NCBI GenBank assembly: GCA_029215795.1
Contig: JARDYH010000005.1
Coordinates: forward strand, 12,494,001-12,558,000
Direction of reading: 5' to 3'
DNA from: Anniella stebbinsi
Lineage: Eukaryota; Chordata; Lepidosauria; Squamata; Anniellidae
DNA: 64,000 nucleotides
Made by a program: the position numbers and the translations under genes. Positions 10,681 through 22,257 of this stretch are shown here, piece by piece. Position 1 is the stretch's first letter. Each line of letters begins with the position of its first letter. The notes under the pieces are model-generated. The model was not told where the DNA came from. It did no database searches and was given only the letters and a program-made list of their open reading frames with translations.

Positions 10681-12022
10681 AGGGGAAAGAAGGCCCTACG
10701 ATTTCACAACCTGAGCCAGTTCTTTCTCCCAGGTTGAGACGAGTGCTTGTATGATCAGACAAAAAATGATGAGCAACACAGGCTGGGAGCTTGATGCAAG
10801 CGATGCAGCATGCTGGGATACATATTGGGGTGCAATTTCCATCAGCCCTAGCCACCATAATCAATGGTGGGGGATGCTGGGAGTTGCAATCTAACAACTT
10901 CTGAATGGCCATGTGTTCCCCATCCCTGGGTTACAGACTTAGGGCCAGTCTGAACCTTCCTTTAGATGTGCAGAGGAAGCTTCTCTATGCTGCCATTTTA
11001 AGGTGGTGTAAGTTGATTACATAGTCCTCTGTGCCCGGTGGAAGAATCCTGTTATGATGGGCATGCTACACCTTAGGATGGCAGCATGGAGAAGCATTTG
11101 CTGGGAGGCCATTTCCTGCTTCTTCTAAGTTACAGAGGGGAATGTGTGGCCCTCCAGATATTAGTGGCCTGCAACTCCCGTTATCCCTCGCCATTGACTA
11201 TGCTGACTAGGGCTGATGGGACTTGAAGTCCAACAACAACTGGAGGGCCACACATTCCCCATCCCTGCCTCTAAATGATCAGCTAGTTCAACTCATCCAA
11301 TGGAGAGGGTAGAAACAAAAGGTTCTTAAGGGGAAGATATTCTAGAGTCGGCAAAAGAGCTCAGTGTGAATATATTTAAAGCCAGTGGCTGGCAAATTGT
11401 TAACAATTTTTTTTTTCACATAGGTATCTTCCCCCCCTTCTTTTGGCTGATCTTCTGATGTAGGTTACGTTTCTTATTTTTGTTGTGTTCCCCCCCGCCC
11501 CACCAGTACCATTCCTTTATTCCAGGGGGGTGGGGAACATCAGGCCTGGTGTCCCAATCTGGCCCTCTGGTGTTCCCCAGAACTTGGCTCCCTCCCCCCC
11601 CCCCCCATTGTTTTGAGACTTCCTGGCTTTTGCAGTTTTTTTTCCCCATTCTGTAAGGTTGAACTGCCTCTCCTACAGTTTAGCTGGCTGGGGCATGCTG
11701 GGAGTTGTAGGAGTTTTTTTCTGTCTAAACGTGTGTAGGATTGTGCCCTTAAGCTAAAATATGCTAATATATTTTCTATTTTTGGCTCCACCCCCTCACC
11801 CCCTTTGTCTTCCATGCCACTGAAATGTGGCCCTCAAGAGCTGCTCCAAAATTGAAATGGCTTTATCCTGTGTTCTGATGACTGTCGCTCCTACACTTAT
11901 ATTCATTATGCTAGTGCTTTGAGGGGTATGCAGACTCTCCTCACTATCAACGTGGCTTTCTTGCAGGAGAATTGACCCTTGTCACCCTCAGCAACGTGGT
12001 TTCCTCGTCTTCCTCGACCGCC

Positions 12023-15000
12023 ATGGGGCTAGAAGCAAAGCCCCTTGCTGCTCCTCACCCATACTGGCCTCGGAACCTGGAGCTCCGGCATTACATCCCA
12101 AACGACCGGCCCATGTGGCAGATTTTGACTTTCCTCTTCTCTGTCTCCGGGGCCCTCTTGATGCTGACGTGGCTCGCAGCCCGGTGGCGGAGCAGGACGG
12201 CTGCCCCTCTGGGAACTGGGCGCTCCTTGGTGATCTGCTGGTTTGCCGTCTGTGGCTTTATCCATGGTGTCATCGAAGGCTGGTTTAGCCTGTACCACAT
12301 GGAAATCCCAGGGGACCAATCTTTCCTCTCACAGCTCTGTAAGAGGGGGTTAGATGCGTTGGGTGGTGTGTGTATGCAGGACTGGGTTCTATCTCAAGCA
12401 CTGGAACGGGTGATGCAACTGCTTAGCAAATGGGGAGACTGAGAACTGGCCCCCTGAGTTATTGCTGATTTTTTTTTCTCAGTGGAGGCTGGGGGCTCTG
12501 ATTTCGGTGGGGCTGTGAATCCAGCCTGGGTTTTAGTCAGAACTAGCCAGAAGTCTAAAGGTGCTATCCAAGTCCCTGAACCCTACCCCCAAGATAAGTC
12601 CAGTGCCTTGGATAGCTCCTTTAGAGCTCTGGTTGGTTCTGACTAAAACCGAGAATGGAGTCACAGCCCCACCAAGATTGGAGCCACCAGCCTCCACTAT
12701 ATTTTCCCAAAGTGTGTTGGATGCACCTCTTGGAATGGGGCCCTTATAGCTTGGCAACAGGAAAGAGAGCAGGCAGTGGTGGCTGGTGCCCACTGAGGCT
12801 GGTGGGGCAGAAGGCCGGGGTGTTGCTCAATATTCCACTGAGATTGCTGGAAGAGGACGGAAGAGCGTGTGTGGAACTCAGCAGCTGTGTGCTGTACATT
12901 GGACTAGTTGTACCCAGTTATGAAGGGATCTCTCTGCCACAATGGTGTGGGGGACATAGGATTGTTCTCTCCAAGTGTTAAATCATTATGATAATACCAT
13001 GTCAGCAGCAGCCCCAAAAGACCATTTTGCTTGTATGCTTCAAAATATAGAGACTCTAGAAAGGGACAAGCAAATTCAACAAATGCAAAATATTTATTTA
13101 TTTATTTAATAAATTACTTCCGCAGATATGTAGCTTGTTTGCCTTCTATGGTGTTGAACTAGAATTTTCTGAGTTCAGAGTATGAACAACCCTCTTTATT
13201 TGGCTTTCTCAATAGGCTTATGTCTGTCATTCTTAGAACTACTGTGTCAAAAGTAGCATTTTTGTGAACCGCCCAGAGAGCTTCGACTAATGGGCGGTAT
13301 AGAAATGCAATAAATAAATAAATATTGGTTGCAAGGTAGAAGAAAAACAAATGTAGGGAAATGTACAAGCCCCTCCCCAACCCTAGCTCCAAAATTCATG
13401 TGGCACGCTTTATCTCCCTGCTTAATATAACCAATGTGCCAACTTGTTTTCTTTCTTCTCGCTATATTATAGGGAAGGAGTACGCCAAAGGTGACAGCAG
13501 ATATGTCACGTGAGTGTCAGCTTTGAGGTGGCGGGTCTGTGTTGTTCTGATGGAAAAGGATGTAGTCCTGCAAAGGTCTAACACTGAAAATTTTTGAACA
13601 GGCTGGCCTGGAAAATCAAGAAGAAGGATGTAAATGCAGCTGAGAGTTTCATAATACCTGCAGTTTACTTACCTCTCATTTTACCATTTCCTCAAATGAT
13701 TCTTTACAGGAGTGGGTAAAGGGCCGTCTTTGTGCCCAACTCCCCACCACCACTCCGTGCAGATGGCTGTTCTTAAGAATCTTTACATTCATGTCTGAGG
13801 TTTCTAATCCTCAGTGTCACCAAAAATAGGTGTGTGCTTTGTTCAGGAGACACAAGCAAAGGGCTCATCCATAACCAAGCGCTGGCAAGAACCACTGGCT
13901 TCTTTCCTGGTCCCTTTCCACACGGGGGCTGTGGTTGGAAAAGAGAAATCTGGAGTATGGAAAGGACGGCCATCTCTGGCATCCAAGAACTTGCTATGCC
14001 AGCTTTCCTTTTCTCTTCTCCTTGCCCCACCCCCTACCCCTGAAATTGGCAGTTCCTTTCATTGGTCATGTTGTCTGGGAATGAGGGGAGTTTTAGTACC
14101 AACCCATCTGGAGGAACCATGGTGGGGCTCCACTAAAGTGAGGTCAGGCTTGTTCTGGGTGGCCTTGAGTAGCCACTCCCCTTCTCTCTCTCCCCAACAG
14201 AACCTAGAGCTTTGCTTCAGATGTGATGTGTTGCTGCACTAAGAACCTAAGAAAAGCTGTGCTGGATCAGACCATGGGTCCATTTAGTCCAGTGCTCTGT
14301 TCCCATAGTGGCCAACCTGATGCCCATGGGAAGCCCACAGGCAGGACATGAGTGCAACAACACCCTCCCGCCCATGTTCCCCAGCAGCTGGCATATACAG
14401 AGTCATACTGCCTCTTATGCTGGAGGTAGTTCATAGCCATCAGGACTAGTAGCCATTCATAGCCTTCTCCACGCGTTTGTCTAATCCCCCCTTAAAGCCA
14501 TCCAAATTGGTGGCCATCTTGTGGGAGGTAATTCCATAGTCCAACTACGTGCTGTGTGGGCTACTTCATGTCATCTGTTTTGAAAAGCAGATGAGAGGCA
14601 GTGCTGTGAGTGGGTTGGAGTGTGGGCTGGCAGAGGGCCTGCCCCAAAATAGAATCCGAGCCTTGGGCAGCAAAGGGACAGGCTGAGCTATGGATGAAAG
14701 CCTTAAACCAACGTCTTCCCTTGTTGTTTCCTCCAGCCAGTCAAGCGAATGGGCACATTGCTAATAATAACAACAAGCATTTATATGGTGCAGAGGGAAC
14801 CATGGCTTGTCTAATGCTACCAACACTTTCACTGTTGATGTTTAGTTACCGTTCTTTGATTAAGCGGACTGCCTGTAGGATGAAGGATAGATGTTGCACG
14901 CTATTGAGTATGCGTTCAAACGGCCTTCCCCAATGCGGCGCCCTCTGGGTATTTTGGACTACAGCTCCTATAATCCCTGACCACTGGCCATGCTGGCTAG

Positions 15001-17715
15001 GACTGGTGGGAGTTGCAGTGCAGTATATCTGGAGGGCACCACATTGGGGAAGGCTGTGTTAAAAAGTTTCCAGAGGGACCGTGTGGAGTCTGCTTCAGCA
15101 AAAAACAACAAAGATTTGGGCTAATTGATCAATTATGGCATTATAGCTTTCATGGGGTGGTATCTGCTTCATCAAAGGCCCTGAAATGTTATCCAAAGTC
15201 GGTAGGTGTATAGGGAAAAAACTGGTAGACGGTGAGGAAGGAAGGAAATTAAATGTAAAAAAACATAGTGATTCTTTCAGACTCCCGGGTGATCTCCGTC
15301 TCACTTTTGCTTCTGCAGAGCAGACAATTTCACAGTTTGCATGGAGACCATTACAGCCTGCGCTTGGGGCCCCCTAAGTCTCTGGACTGTGCTAGCATTT
15401 CTGTCGCACCAGCCCCACCGGTATGTGCTGCAGCTGATAGTGTCACTGGGTAGGTATATGAGGCAAATGTAGGGCCATACTCATGCCATATTCTGTGTCA
15501 AAGACATCGGCTGAATTTGGACGACGCATTAAGCAACTGGGGGGGGGGGAACAATCGTCAGTTGCATTGACTATCGTGTCATCCGAAGGCTGCCATAGTC
15601 AACTCAGTGCTGACCCTAATCCACACCACAGTTGATTATTTATTACCATGTTGTGTGGGGAGTACCCCCTAGATGAACAACTGTAAAGTTGATTATTACC
15701 CCACCATTGACTATCGTGTTGTCCGAATTCAGCCCTATTGTCTGGAAACAGCATAGCATCAGTTGTTCTCCCTGCCCCTTATGCATGTGCAGGCCACCTG
15801 ACCGGGATTACCCTAATTACACAGGACACGTCTTGGGTTGCCCGAACACGGCACGCAGTACAGGTGTAGGATGGGTGAAAACGTTCTACAACCCATGGCT
15901 TACATTGGGTGGGTGGAAATGCACTATGCCTGTGCTGCATGCTGGGTTCGGACGACACAACAACAGGAAGCACGGGTAATTGAGGTAATACTGGTGGCGT
16001 GGCCGGCACGTGGAGGGGCGGAAGAAACAACCAACACTGCATCGTTTCCCCCACTGATTGTCTGAAAAACCTATGTGATTTGCACACACAGATCAGTCGC
16101 CTCTCAGTACATCATACTTTTAAGTATGTGACCTGCATCAGCAGAATATCTGAAGATGCTGCAATATGCCCCATTTATGTTGGGCAGCCATAACCCACAC
16201 TCTTTGATTTCTCCTTGTTTTTCAATCACCCATTTCTGCCCCTTTCCTTTCTCCTCTGTTCCCACCAGACCTCATTATCTTTTCCCCAAATACGTTCCCC
16301 ATCAACAAGCATCCTTAACATCTCACTCCTAAAGGGTCTGCTTGCTGGTCTCTCTCTTTTGTAGCAGCTTTGGGAATTGTGGAATAAGAGAGAGGGATAG
16401 GAAGGGTGTTCTGTGCAGTTTAAAACATCCAAATTGTGCATTGGACATCACAAACAAGTATGAGAGGAAGTGCATGTCATCTGTGCACCCTGTTTCCCCT
16501 CTCACTGGTATCCATTCACACAGAGATCATTTCCCATTCATTTTATGGGATATTAGAAGCTGATGAAAGGATTGTCAAGACATTGTAAAAATAAATTTAG
16601 GCTGCAATCCTACACACACTTACCTGTGAGCAAGTCAGTGGGGCTTGCTTCTGAGTAGCCATGTATAAGGGTTGTGTCCAATGTTAGTTTAAGGTAAGTC
16701 CCATTTATTTCAATGAGTCTCCTTTAAGTAGGACATTGATTGTAACCCTGGAATAGCACTGTTTTTCTTTAATGGGAACAATCTGTTTGAGGGGCCACCT
16801 TAAGGTGAGCTACACACCCCTCCCCCAGCACTTGCTTTAAGTTTATCCCTTTCAATATGGCTGTGCATGTCTAAACCTTCACTCCTTCTTTTCCTGCAAG
16901 GGAAACCTCACCTGAGCATGAATCAGTGTTGATCTAGGAAGTTTCATACCCTCCAACTCGAATTTCTTCTGTTTACTGGGCCATTTGCTCAGGGTGCTTC
17001 CAGACAGAGGACTCCTAATGCTAACAATCAAAAGGCAATCTGCAGCTATTGTGTCTTTAATTGTTCTTTGTGGCAAGAAAAATAATGAAGCAGCGTTGGG
17101 AAAACAAAGGAGGGTTGCAAATGGAAGACCACATCTGTATGCCTTGTAAAATTGCCGAATGAGTCAGGGCAGTTGCAACATAAAACCACCCTGTGATTTG
17201 ATAATGAAGAGTGGTATGTAAATATTTAAAATAAATTACTCCAAGTTATCCCCAATTACACACTTAATTGCATTTCCTTCTTGGCTTGTTGCAAGTGGTT
17301 CTAGTGCAGCATTCCCCAACCAGGACCTCTCCAAAAGTTTCAAACTTTAATCCCCATCAGCCCCAGTCAGCATAGCCAATGGCCAGGAATGCTGGAAGCT
17401 GTGGTCCAAAATATCTGGAGGGCACCAGGTTGGGAAAGGCTGCTTGAGTGAATTATTTTCGTCCAAATAATTGGTGTTCTTGTCTCACTATCCTTACCTG
17501 TAGGCCAGCTGTATGGAGATGTTCTCTACTTCTACACCGAATACCGTGATGGCTTCAGCCACAGTGAGATGTGGCACCCAATCTACTTCTGGTTTTATTT
17601 TGTCTTCATGAATGCTTTGTGGATTGTCATTCCCTTTGTCCTCATCTTAGATGCCTGGAAGCATCTTAGTGCTTCCCAGAGGATAATGGATGCCGGCAAG
17701 TTCAAAAAACACTGA
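12023..17715 (+). CDS. EBP: EBP, 3-beta-hydroxysteroid delta8,delta7-isomerase
   Basis: Emopamil-binding protein shifts the sterol double bond from C8 to C7 in the ER during cholesterol synthesis. Coding exons: 12023-12338, 13473-13509, 15319-15449 and 17504-17715 (316+37+131+212 nt, 231 residues; human has 230). All junctions are GT-AG and in phase. The exon containing the ATG starts at 11967. Diagnostic stretches include [63 protein letters not shown] and [13 protein letters not shown]. Residues matching the human active site are all present: H81, E85, E127, T130, N198 and W201. Several strongly hydrophobic segments fit its multipass EXPERA fold. The C-terminus, KFKKH, has lysines at -3 and -5, an ER-retrieval pattern. 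The introns hold MITEs and LINE debris. Divergent from PORCN and upstream of TBC1D25 on the same strand. Confidence 0.96.
12481..12698. mobile_element. 218-bp foldback element in EBP intron
   Basis: The ends AGTGGAGGCTGG and CCAGCCTCCACT are complementary. Internal complementarity includes CACAGCCCCACC with GGTGGGGCTGTG and GGTTTTAGTCAGAAC with GTTCTGACTAAAACC. A partial relative follows at about 12776-12815. No clear target duplication was found, so the superfamily is undetermined. Confidence 0.65.
14241..14580 (-). mobile_element. CR1-like LINE 3' end, reverse orientation
   Basis: Reverse copy of the tail described at 26900-27098: AAGAACCTAAGAAAAGC, GTGCTGGATCAGACC, CCCATGTTCCCCAGCAGC, then CTAATCCCCCCTTAAAGCC. 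It lies in the EBP intron between 13509 and 15319. Confidence 0.7.
14925..15060. mobile_element. Short foldback MITE (CTTCCCCAA...TTGGGGAAGGCTG type)
   Basis: One end reads CCTTCCCCAATG, the other CATTGGGGAAGGCTG, with GGGAGTTGCAG-type internal sequence. Relatives lie at 17309-17445, 37746-37885, 50643-50790, 51928-52066 and 58337-58458. Confidence 0.6.
15509..15734. mobile_element. 226-bp foldback MITE (GGCTCAATTCGG type)
   Basis: Ends GGCTGAATTTGGACGAC and GTTGTCCGAATTCAGCC are complementary, and the centre contains ACTCAGTGCTGACCCTAATC and GGGGAGTACCCCCTAG. It is exactly as long as the inner element at 27694-27919 and in the opposite orientation. Its flanks have diverged (no clear duplication here). 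It sits in the last EBP intron. Confidence 0.75.
16600..16750. mobile_element. GCAATCCTA-type palindromic MITE
   Basis: Starts GGCTGCAATCCTACACAC and continues through ACTTACCTG and GCTTGCTTCTGAGTAG. Related copies occur at 10228-10303, 17955-18035 (in the EBP 3'UTR), 47595-47670 and 57366-57460. Where visible, the left flank is TTA, suggesting a Harbinger-like origin. Confidence 0.55.
16993..17215 (+). repeat. Dispersed repeat with GGTGCTTCCAGA end
   Basis: Begins AGGGTGCTTCCAGACAGAGG, like 55653 (AGAGTGCTTCCAGATGGAGG), and continues with GGGAAAAC, GGAGGGTTGCAAATGGAAG and CAGGGCAGTTGCA as in 61510-61680. It lies in the last EBP intron. Confidence 0.5.
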
Positions 17716-18880
17716 TCCCTACACAGTGAATCAGAATGGACGATCATTCCTGCCGTTGTAGCCATTCAGGGTCTGGTTAGCCACTTCCTGCTCCTTTGTC
17801 TAGGTCCGTCTCAACTGTAATCCCTTCAACTCCACTAGGTGCTGTCAGGGGTTCCCCCCTCTTCTGACTTTAAATAGAACAAATTGTAGGGAAACATTAT
17901 AACCTATGGCGGCAATTCTCCACTCTTAAGAGTTTATAGCTCAAAGATTAAAGTTGCAATTCTGTCTGCACTTACCTGGGACTGAGCGTCTTTGAATCCA
18001 GGTTTTACTTCTGAGTAAATGTGCATAGGGCCAGGCTAACTGTGTAAGACAGTGTTCACAATGTATTAACCAGATCAGTGCTATGGAGAACAGTATATGA
18101 GGCTCTGTCTCCCTTCTAGACCTGAGGCTATGACCTTTTGCTACAAGAAGGGGCCGCATGTTCTAACATTCATAGCACTGTTTTGTTTAAACACAGAGCT
18201 GCACTATGGAGGCTGCACAGGGGGCATTCTGTCTCTCTTCTAGTCTAAGATCAATGTGATCTTCAGCTAGGAGAAAGAACACAGGGCAGCATTATAGTGA
18301 TTAAGAACATAGCTCTATCCCTATGCCAGTGGAGAGAGCTGGTCACCTTGTGGCCTTTTACCTAAGGCAAGTGGCCAGTGATGAGGCAAAGGTTATCCAA
18401 TAGCTGAACTGAGTAGATGCTACTCACTAATGGAAATGCATTCAGATGGACCAAAAGAGAAGCACATCTGGGTTCTACTCCCAAGGAACTGTTGGGGATT
18501 GGGTGGTAGCGGTGTACTGGAGACATATAGCATGGAAAGCCTTTGACTTTGTTTTGATGGGCTTCTTTTTTTCCCTCTCTGCAATTTCCAATTCATTCTT
18601 TCAAGCTCTTTTGGGATTCAGACATCCAGCTGTGCCTGTAGCACAAAAGCTGCCATAAAGAAAATAACCAGGACTGTATCTGAATACCTTCGAAGCTGCA
18701 ATCTGCTTCATGCCTTTTGAACAGATGTTTTTGTAAAAAGTGATCCAGCTCATCCCCGTAACCCAGCTTCCACACAGTTCCAAACAAATGACTTGAATAC
18801 CTTTCATATGCTGCTGAGCTCACGTGTTTGTAAATTGAGATGTGGCAAATTTTTAAATAAATGATACCCTCCTACACATT
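17716..18880 (+). other. EBP: EBP 3' untranslated region
   Basis: Runs from the TGA at 17713-17715 to a probable cleavage site after the AATAAA at 18856-18861, followed by a GT-rich stretch (GATGTGTGCATGTTGG). It includes a GCAATCCTA-type MITE at about 17955-18035. The extent is inferred. Confidence 0.6.
18856..18861 (+). terminator. EBP: Poly(A) signal AATAAA, likely EBP
   Basis: Canonical hexamer about 1.14 kb after the EBP stop, with a GT-rich element some 30 bases downstream. No other canonical hexamer was noticed earlier in this 3' region. Confidence 0.6.
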
Positions 18881-19467
18881 GTCGAAACTTTGATGTGTGC
18901 ATGTTGGGCAGGGAAACATCTAAGAAGCCAAGAGACAACCTGTATTTGATAGAAATCTTCACCCCAGATTCCATAGTATGGTTCATTTCCCTTAAAAGTT
19001 GCTTTAAATCAGGGGTGGGCAACTTATGGCCCCTCAAGTTCTTTTGGCCAACTCCCATCAGCCATAGCCAGCATAGTCAATGATGATGGATGATGGAAGT
19101 TGTAGGCCAAAAATCTGAAGGGCCACAAGTTGCCCACCCTTGCCTTAGAATGTGGAATCCTTTGAAAAATGTAACCAGGCTCTTGTTCTGTTGTTTAAAT
19201 TCTTGGTATGACCACCAGTCTGAGGCTCTGCCATACATCTAATGTTTATATGAAACACGCACAGGGAAGTGCTCCGTTTATAAAATTGGTTTACAAATGG
19301 GGCAATTTGCTATAGTAAATGCTTAAAGTTATATAATTGAAAATAGAAAATGAGTGAAAAAAATCAAGTTTTTGACAATGTGGAAATAATCTCCCAGCCC
19401 AACATAGAGCTTTCATGGGTGGGAGAGGCCTATCTTCGTCATTATAACTATTTGTTTACATTTTTCT

Positions 19468-19655
19468 CAAACCATGTCTCAGTGGTAGAGCACCTGCTTT
19501 GCATGCAGAAGGTCCCAGGTTCAATCCCTAGCATCTCAGGGCTGGAAAAACACCTGCCTGAAACCCTGGAGAGCCGTTGCCAGTCAGTGTCAACACTACT
19601 GGCTAGATGGATCAAAAGTCTGATTCAGGATAAGGCAGCCTCCTGTGTAACCTAC
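19468..19655 (+). mobile_element. tRNA-derived SINE
   Basis: A tRNA-like head with an A-box-like CTCAGTGGTAGAGCAC and a B box GGTTCAATCCC at 19518-19528, then the body CCTGGAGAGCCGTTGCCAGT and TCTGATTCAGGATAAGGCAG. This is a very common squamate SINE. It lacks a foldable tRNA 3' half, so it is not a tRNA gene. Confidence 0.85.
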
Positions 19656-19744
19656 TGCATAGTGTTATTCTTTCAGCAACCTTGTGAGGCAGTTATCTGA
19701 ATATACTAAAAGCAAGTCTTGTGGTACTTCAACTATCACATTTA

Positions 19745-19876
19745 GGGTGCAACCCCATGCTTGTTTAGACAAATTATGGCCTACAGTTCCCAGCATTCCC
19801 CAGCCGGTAGAGTTGGCTGGGGAATGCTGGGAATTGTAGGATTCCACCCCGTCTAAACATGCATTGGATTGTGCCC
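19745..19876. mobile_element. Harbinger-like MITE, cleanest copy
   Basis: A 132-bp palindrome. Ends GGGTGCAACCC and GGATTGTGCCC, with the centre CCCAGCATTCCCCAGCC and GGCTGGGGAATGCTGGG. A TTA duplication lies at 19742-19744 and 19877-19879, as expected for PIF/Harbinger. Confidence 0.8.
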
Positions 19877-19976
19877 TTAAAGTGCAATCTTATGCCTGTC
19901 CGCTCAGAAGTAAATCACATTGCGTTCAGTAACTCGGGGGCACTTTCCCGATTCTTTTACTTAAAAGGGGGTAAAT

Positions 19977-20936
19977 TTGTGCCAGCTGTTATCAGTGTAT
20001 ATAAGGCGAAACTGGTTTCACAGATCTGGGGGCCCTGTCTGGTTTCCATTGTCAAAGGATTCCTTTGAGGGCATCCAGTCTCTATTCCTAAGGCTAATAT
20101 TGGGTGCCCCAAGGTGTGTGTCTGGCCCCGCACTTAACCTGGAGGCTGGTCTAAGATCTCTGAAATGCCTAGCTTGGAACCTCACTCTACAATTCTGGCT
20201 CCACCAGTATCACGCCCTTACCCCTAACTGTCTGGCATCCCAGGTTTTGATGGATTCTTTTGAATCCCCCTGGACCAAAGCGATGGTCCGGAGGGTCACC
20301 ACGCTCGGGCTTTCCCTCCCTCATCTATTTTTTTTAGACCTGGGACGTGCCAAACGGATTATCAAACAGAGATTGGTCGATATAGATCTCCAGGAGCTTT
20401 GGGGAGCTGCCCAAGGCCCATGCGACGCTGGGTCTGCCAGATTACGCTGGTAAAGGTGAAATGGCGTACCTGGAATTACTAACTGTCCCAAAGTACAGGA
20501 AAGCATTCACTTTGGCTAGGTTCAACGCTCTGCCCTCCAAATTGCTCGAGGGAAGATATAAAAAAAAATACCAGTGCAAAATAGATGCTGCTTGTGTAAT
20601 AATACCGAAGTTGAGTCAATTGTACATGTCCTATTTTGCTGTAACTTCTATAACGAGATCAGAAATGTTTTACTACAACCAATTACACAAGGTCTCCCCG
20701 GTCGCTCTATGGAGTCTATGACGATTAGTCTCCTACAGGGCAATAATAAATATGTCACTATACAAGTATCAAAATTTCTCTACCTTGCTATCTGTTGCAG
20801 AGCCCAAATGGCTGTTTGACTGCAATCTTTTCCAATAAGATAGGTACACTGATATGTATACTGTATACTGATTAATCAGCATGTTTTACCTTGGAGCATG
20901 GTCTGTTGACTGTCAATAAAGATCCTTGTTGTTGTT
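19977..20936 (+). mobile_element. Broken non-LTR retrotransposon, ORF2 C-terminal part
   Basis: Two open blocks on one strand encode a typical reverse-transcriptase C-terminal region: LILGAPRCVSGPALNLEAGL, then YRKAFTLARFNALPSKLLEG. After a frameshift at a run of A near 20563 comes a CCHC-like knuckle, CCLCNNTEVESIVHVLFCC. A stop at about 20451 and the frameshift show it is dead. It ends with AATAAAGATCC followed by a GTT repeat. The clade is uncertain (I/Vingi- or jockey-like by the terminal zinc knuckle). Confidence 0.75.
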
Positions 20937-21299
20937 CAGTAACTCTTAATACATTCAGAAGGTAGCCATGTTAGCTTGTTGCAGCAAAAACAGCTGTGGC
21001 ACCTTACACTGCAATCGCTTTACCCAGGTAAGTGGGTAAAGGATTGCACTGTTAGGTGCCACAAACTAGCTAACAACAAGCTAACACAGCTACCCTTCTG
21101 AATGTATTAGAGTTACACCTCATCACATACACCCCACTATTTTATCTGTTCCTGGTACAAAACTCCCTTATTTCTATGAGGTTTTTTTTTGGGGGGGGGC
21201 TTTTAAAAGTAGCATTAGTCTGCACAGATGTGCACTTGGTTCCCTTCCTTGCCCTGACCGCATCTCCCCTTGCTGCTTTGTGATATCAGACCGTCGCCT

Positions 21300-22257
21300 T
21301 CCGCCACGTGGAGCTCCTAAGTCAGAGGCTTCAAGCACGCCTCGATAAACAGGCTATTGTGACGTCACCGGCACGGCCTGGCCTCCCCTCCCCATGGGCT
21401 TGGATCAAGGGGACCAAGATCCAATGCACCTTTAAAACATTTCCGGTTCCGAATTGAACGTGCGGGACGACCACTCTAAAATGAAACGAGGAAAGCCGCA
21501 GGAGACGTTTGGCTACAGAGCTGTATCCCCTAGGTGTACTAGGCTATCGCCCCGCACGGCTCCTCGTTCAAATCGAAGCCGGAAGTAGCGGCTCTGTGTA
21601 TTTCTTGCTTTTTCTATCTCTATGGCTTGGACCCTCATTCCCCACCCAATCTAATAGGGCTCTGGCATGACCCGGATGCTGCTGCTTCTGTTTCAAATAA
21701 TACATAATTTGGAATTTTTGACTGTAATTCCGACACGGAGACGAGTGGCTGTTTCACCAACTTGGGCATCTGTTCACTATGGATAAAAAATATTCATGTC
21801 CTATGGCTGATTTCCGCTTGACCCGGATGTTGATTATTATCTTTTTGTAAAAAAACCTGACAACCTTTTCCTGATTGGTCGGCCCTTCCGTCATCTTTTT
21901 GCCTTTTGTTCCCTGTGAGGACCAGTCCCGTTCAATCCCAGATGTCGCGCGGAGGCGGTTGTTTTTCGCCCCCTGCGCGAGCAATGCTTTAACTAACGGT
22001 TTTTCGCTCGGCAGCTTTAAGCGTCCGTGTGATGACGTCAGTACCGGAGGCGACGCGGCGAAGAAGGCGGAAGTAGCGGGCGGGGCCATAGGATGGAAGT
22101 GGGGCCTCCCTTCCTCGCGAGGCGCAGTGAACTGAAGCGGTGACGGCGCCCCCCTCCTCCTCCGCCGCCGCCGGGGCGGGTGACGTGGAGGGGGCGGGGG
22201 CTGTAACGGCCCTGGCGCGAGGCGCCTCCGCCCCAGAGCAAAGGTGGAGGGGTCGGG
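21300..22257 (+). promoter_or_regulatory. TBC1D25: TBC1D25 CpG-rich promoter region
   Basis: CpG density rises sharply. Motifs seen: an E-box CACGTG at 21305-21310, full CREs TGACGTCA at 21360-21367 and 22033-22040, an ETS-type site CCGGAAGTAGCGG at 21579, a second GCGGAAGTAGCGGG at 22067, and an inverted CCAAT near 21873. There is no TATA box. Transcription most likely starts in the last few hundred bases before the ATG at 22258, but the repeated CRE-plus-GGAAGTAGCGG arrangement leaves room for a second start near 21.6 kb. Confidence 0.65.

Noticed and set aside
19468..19530. tRNA-like A and B boxes
   Set aside because: The downstream sequence does not complete a cloverleaf and instead matches a SINE body, so it is not a tRNA gene.
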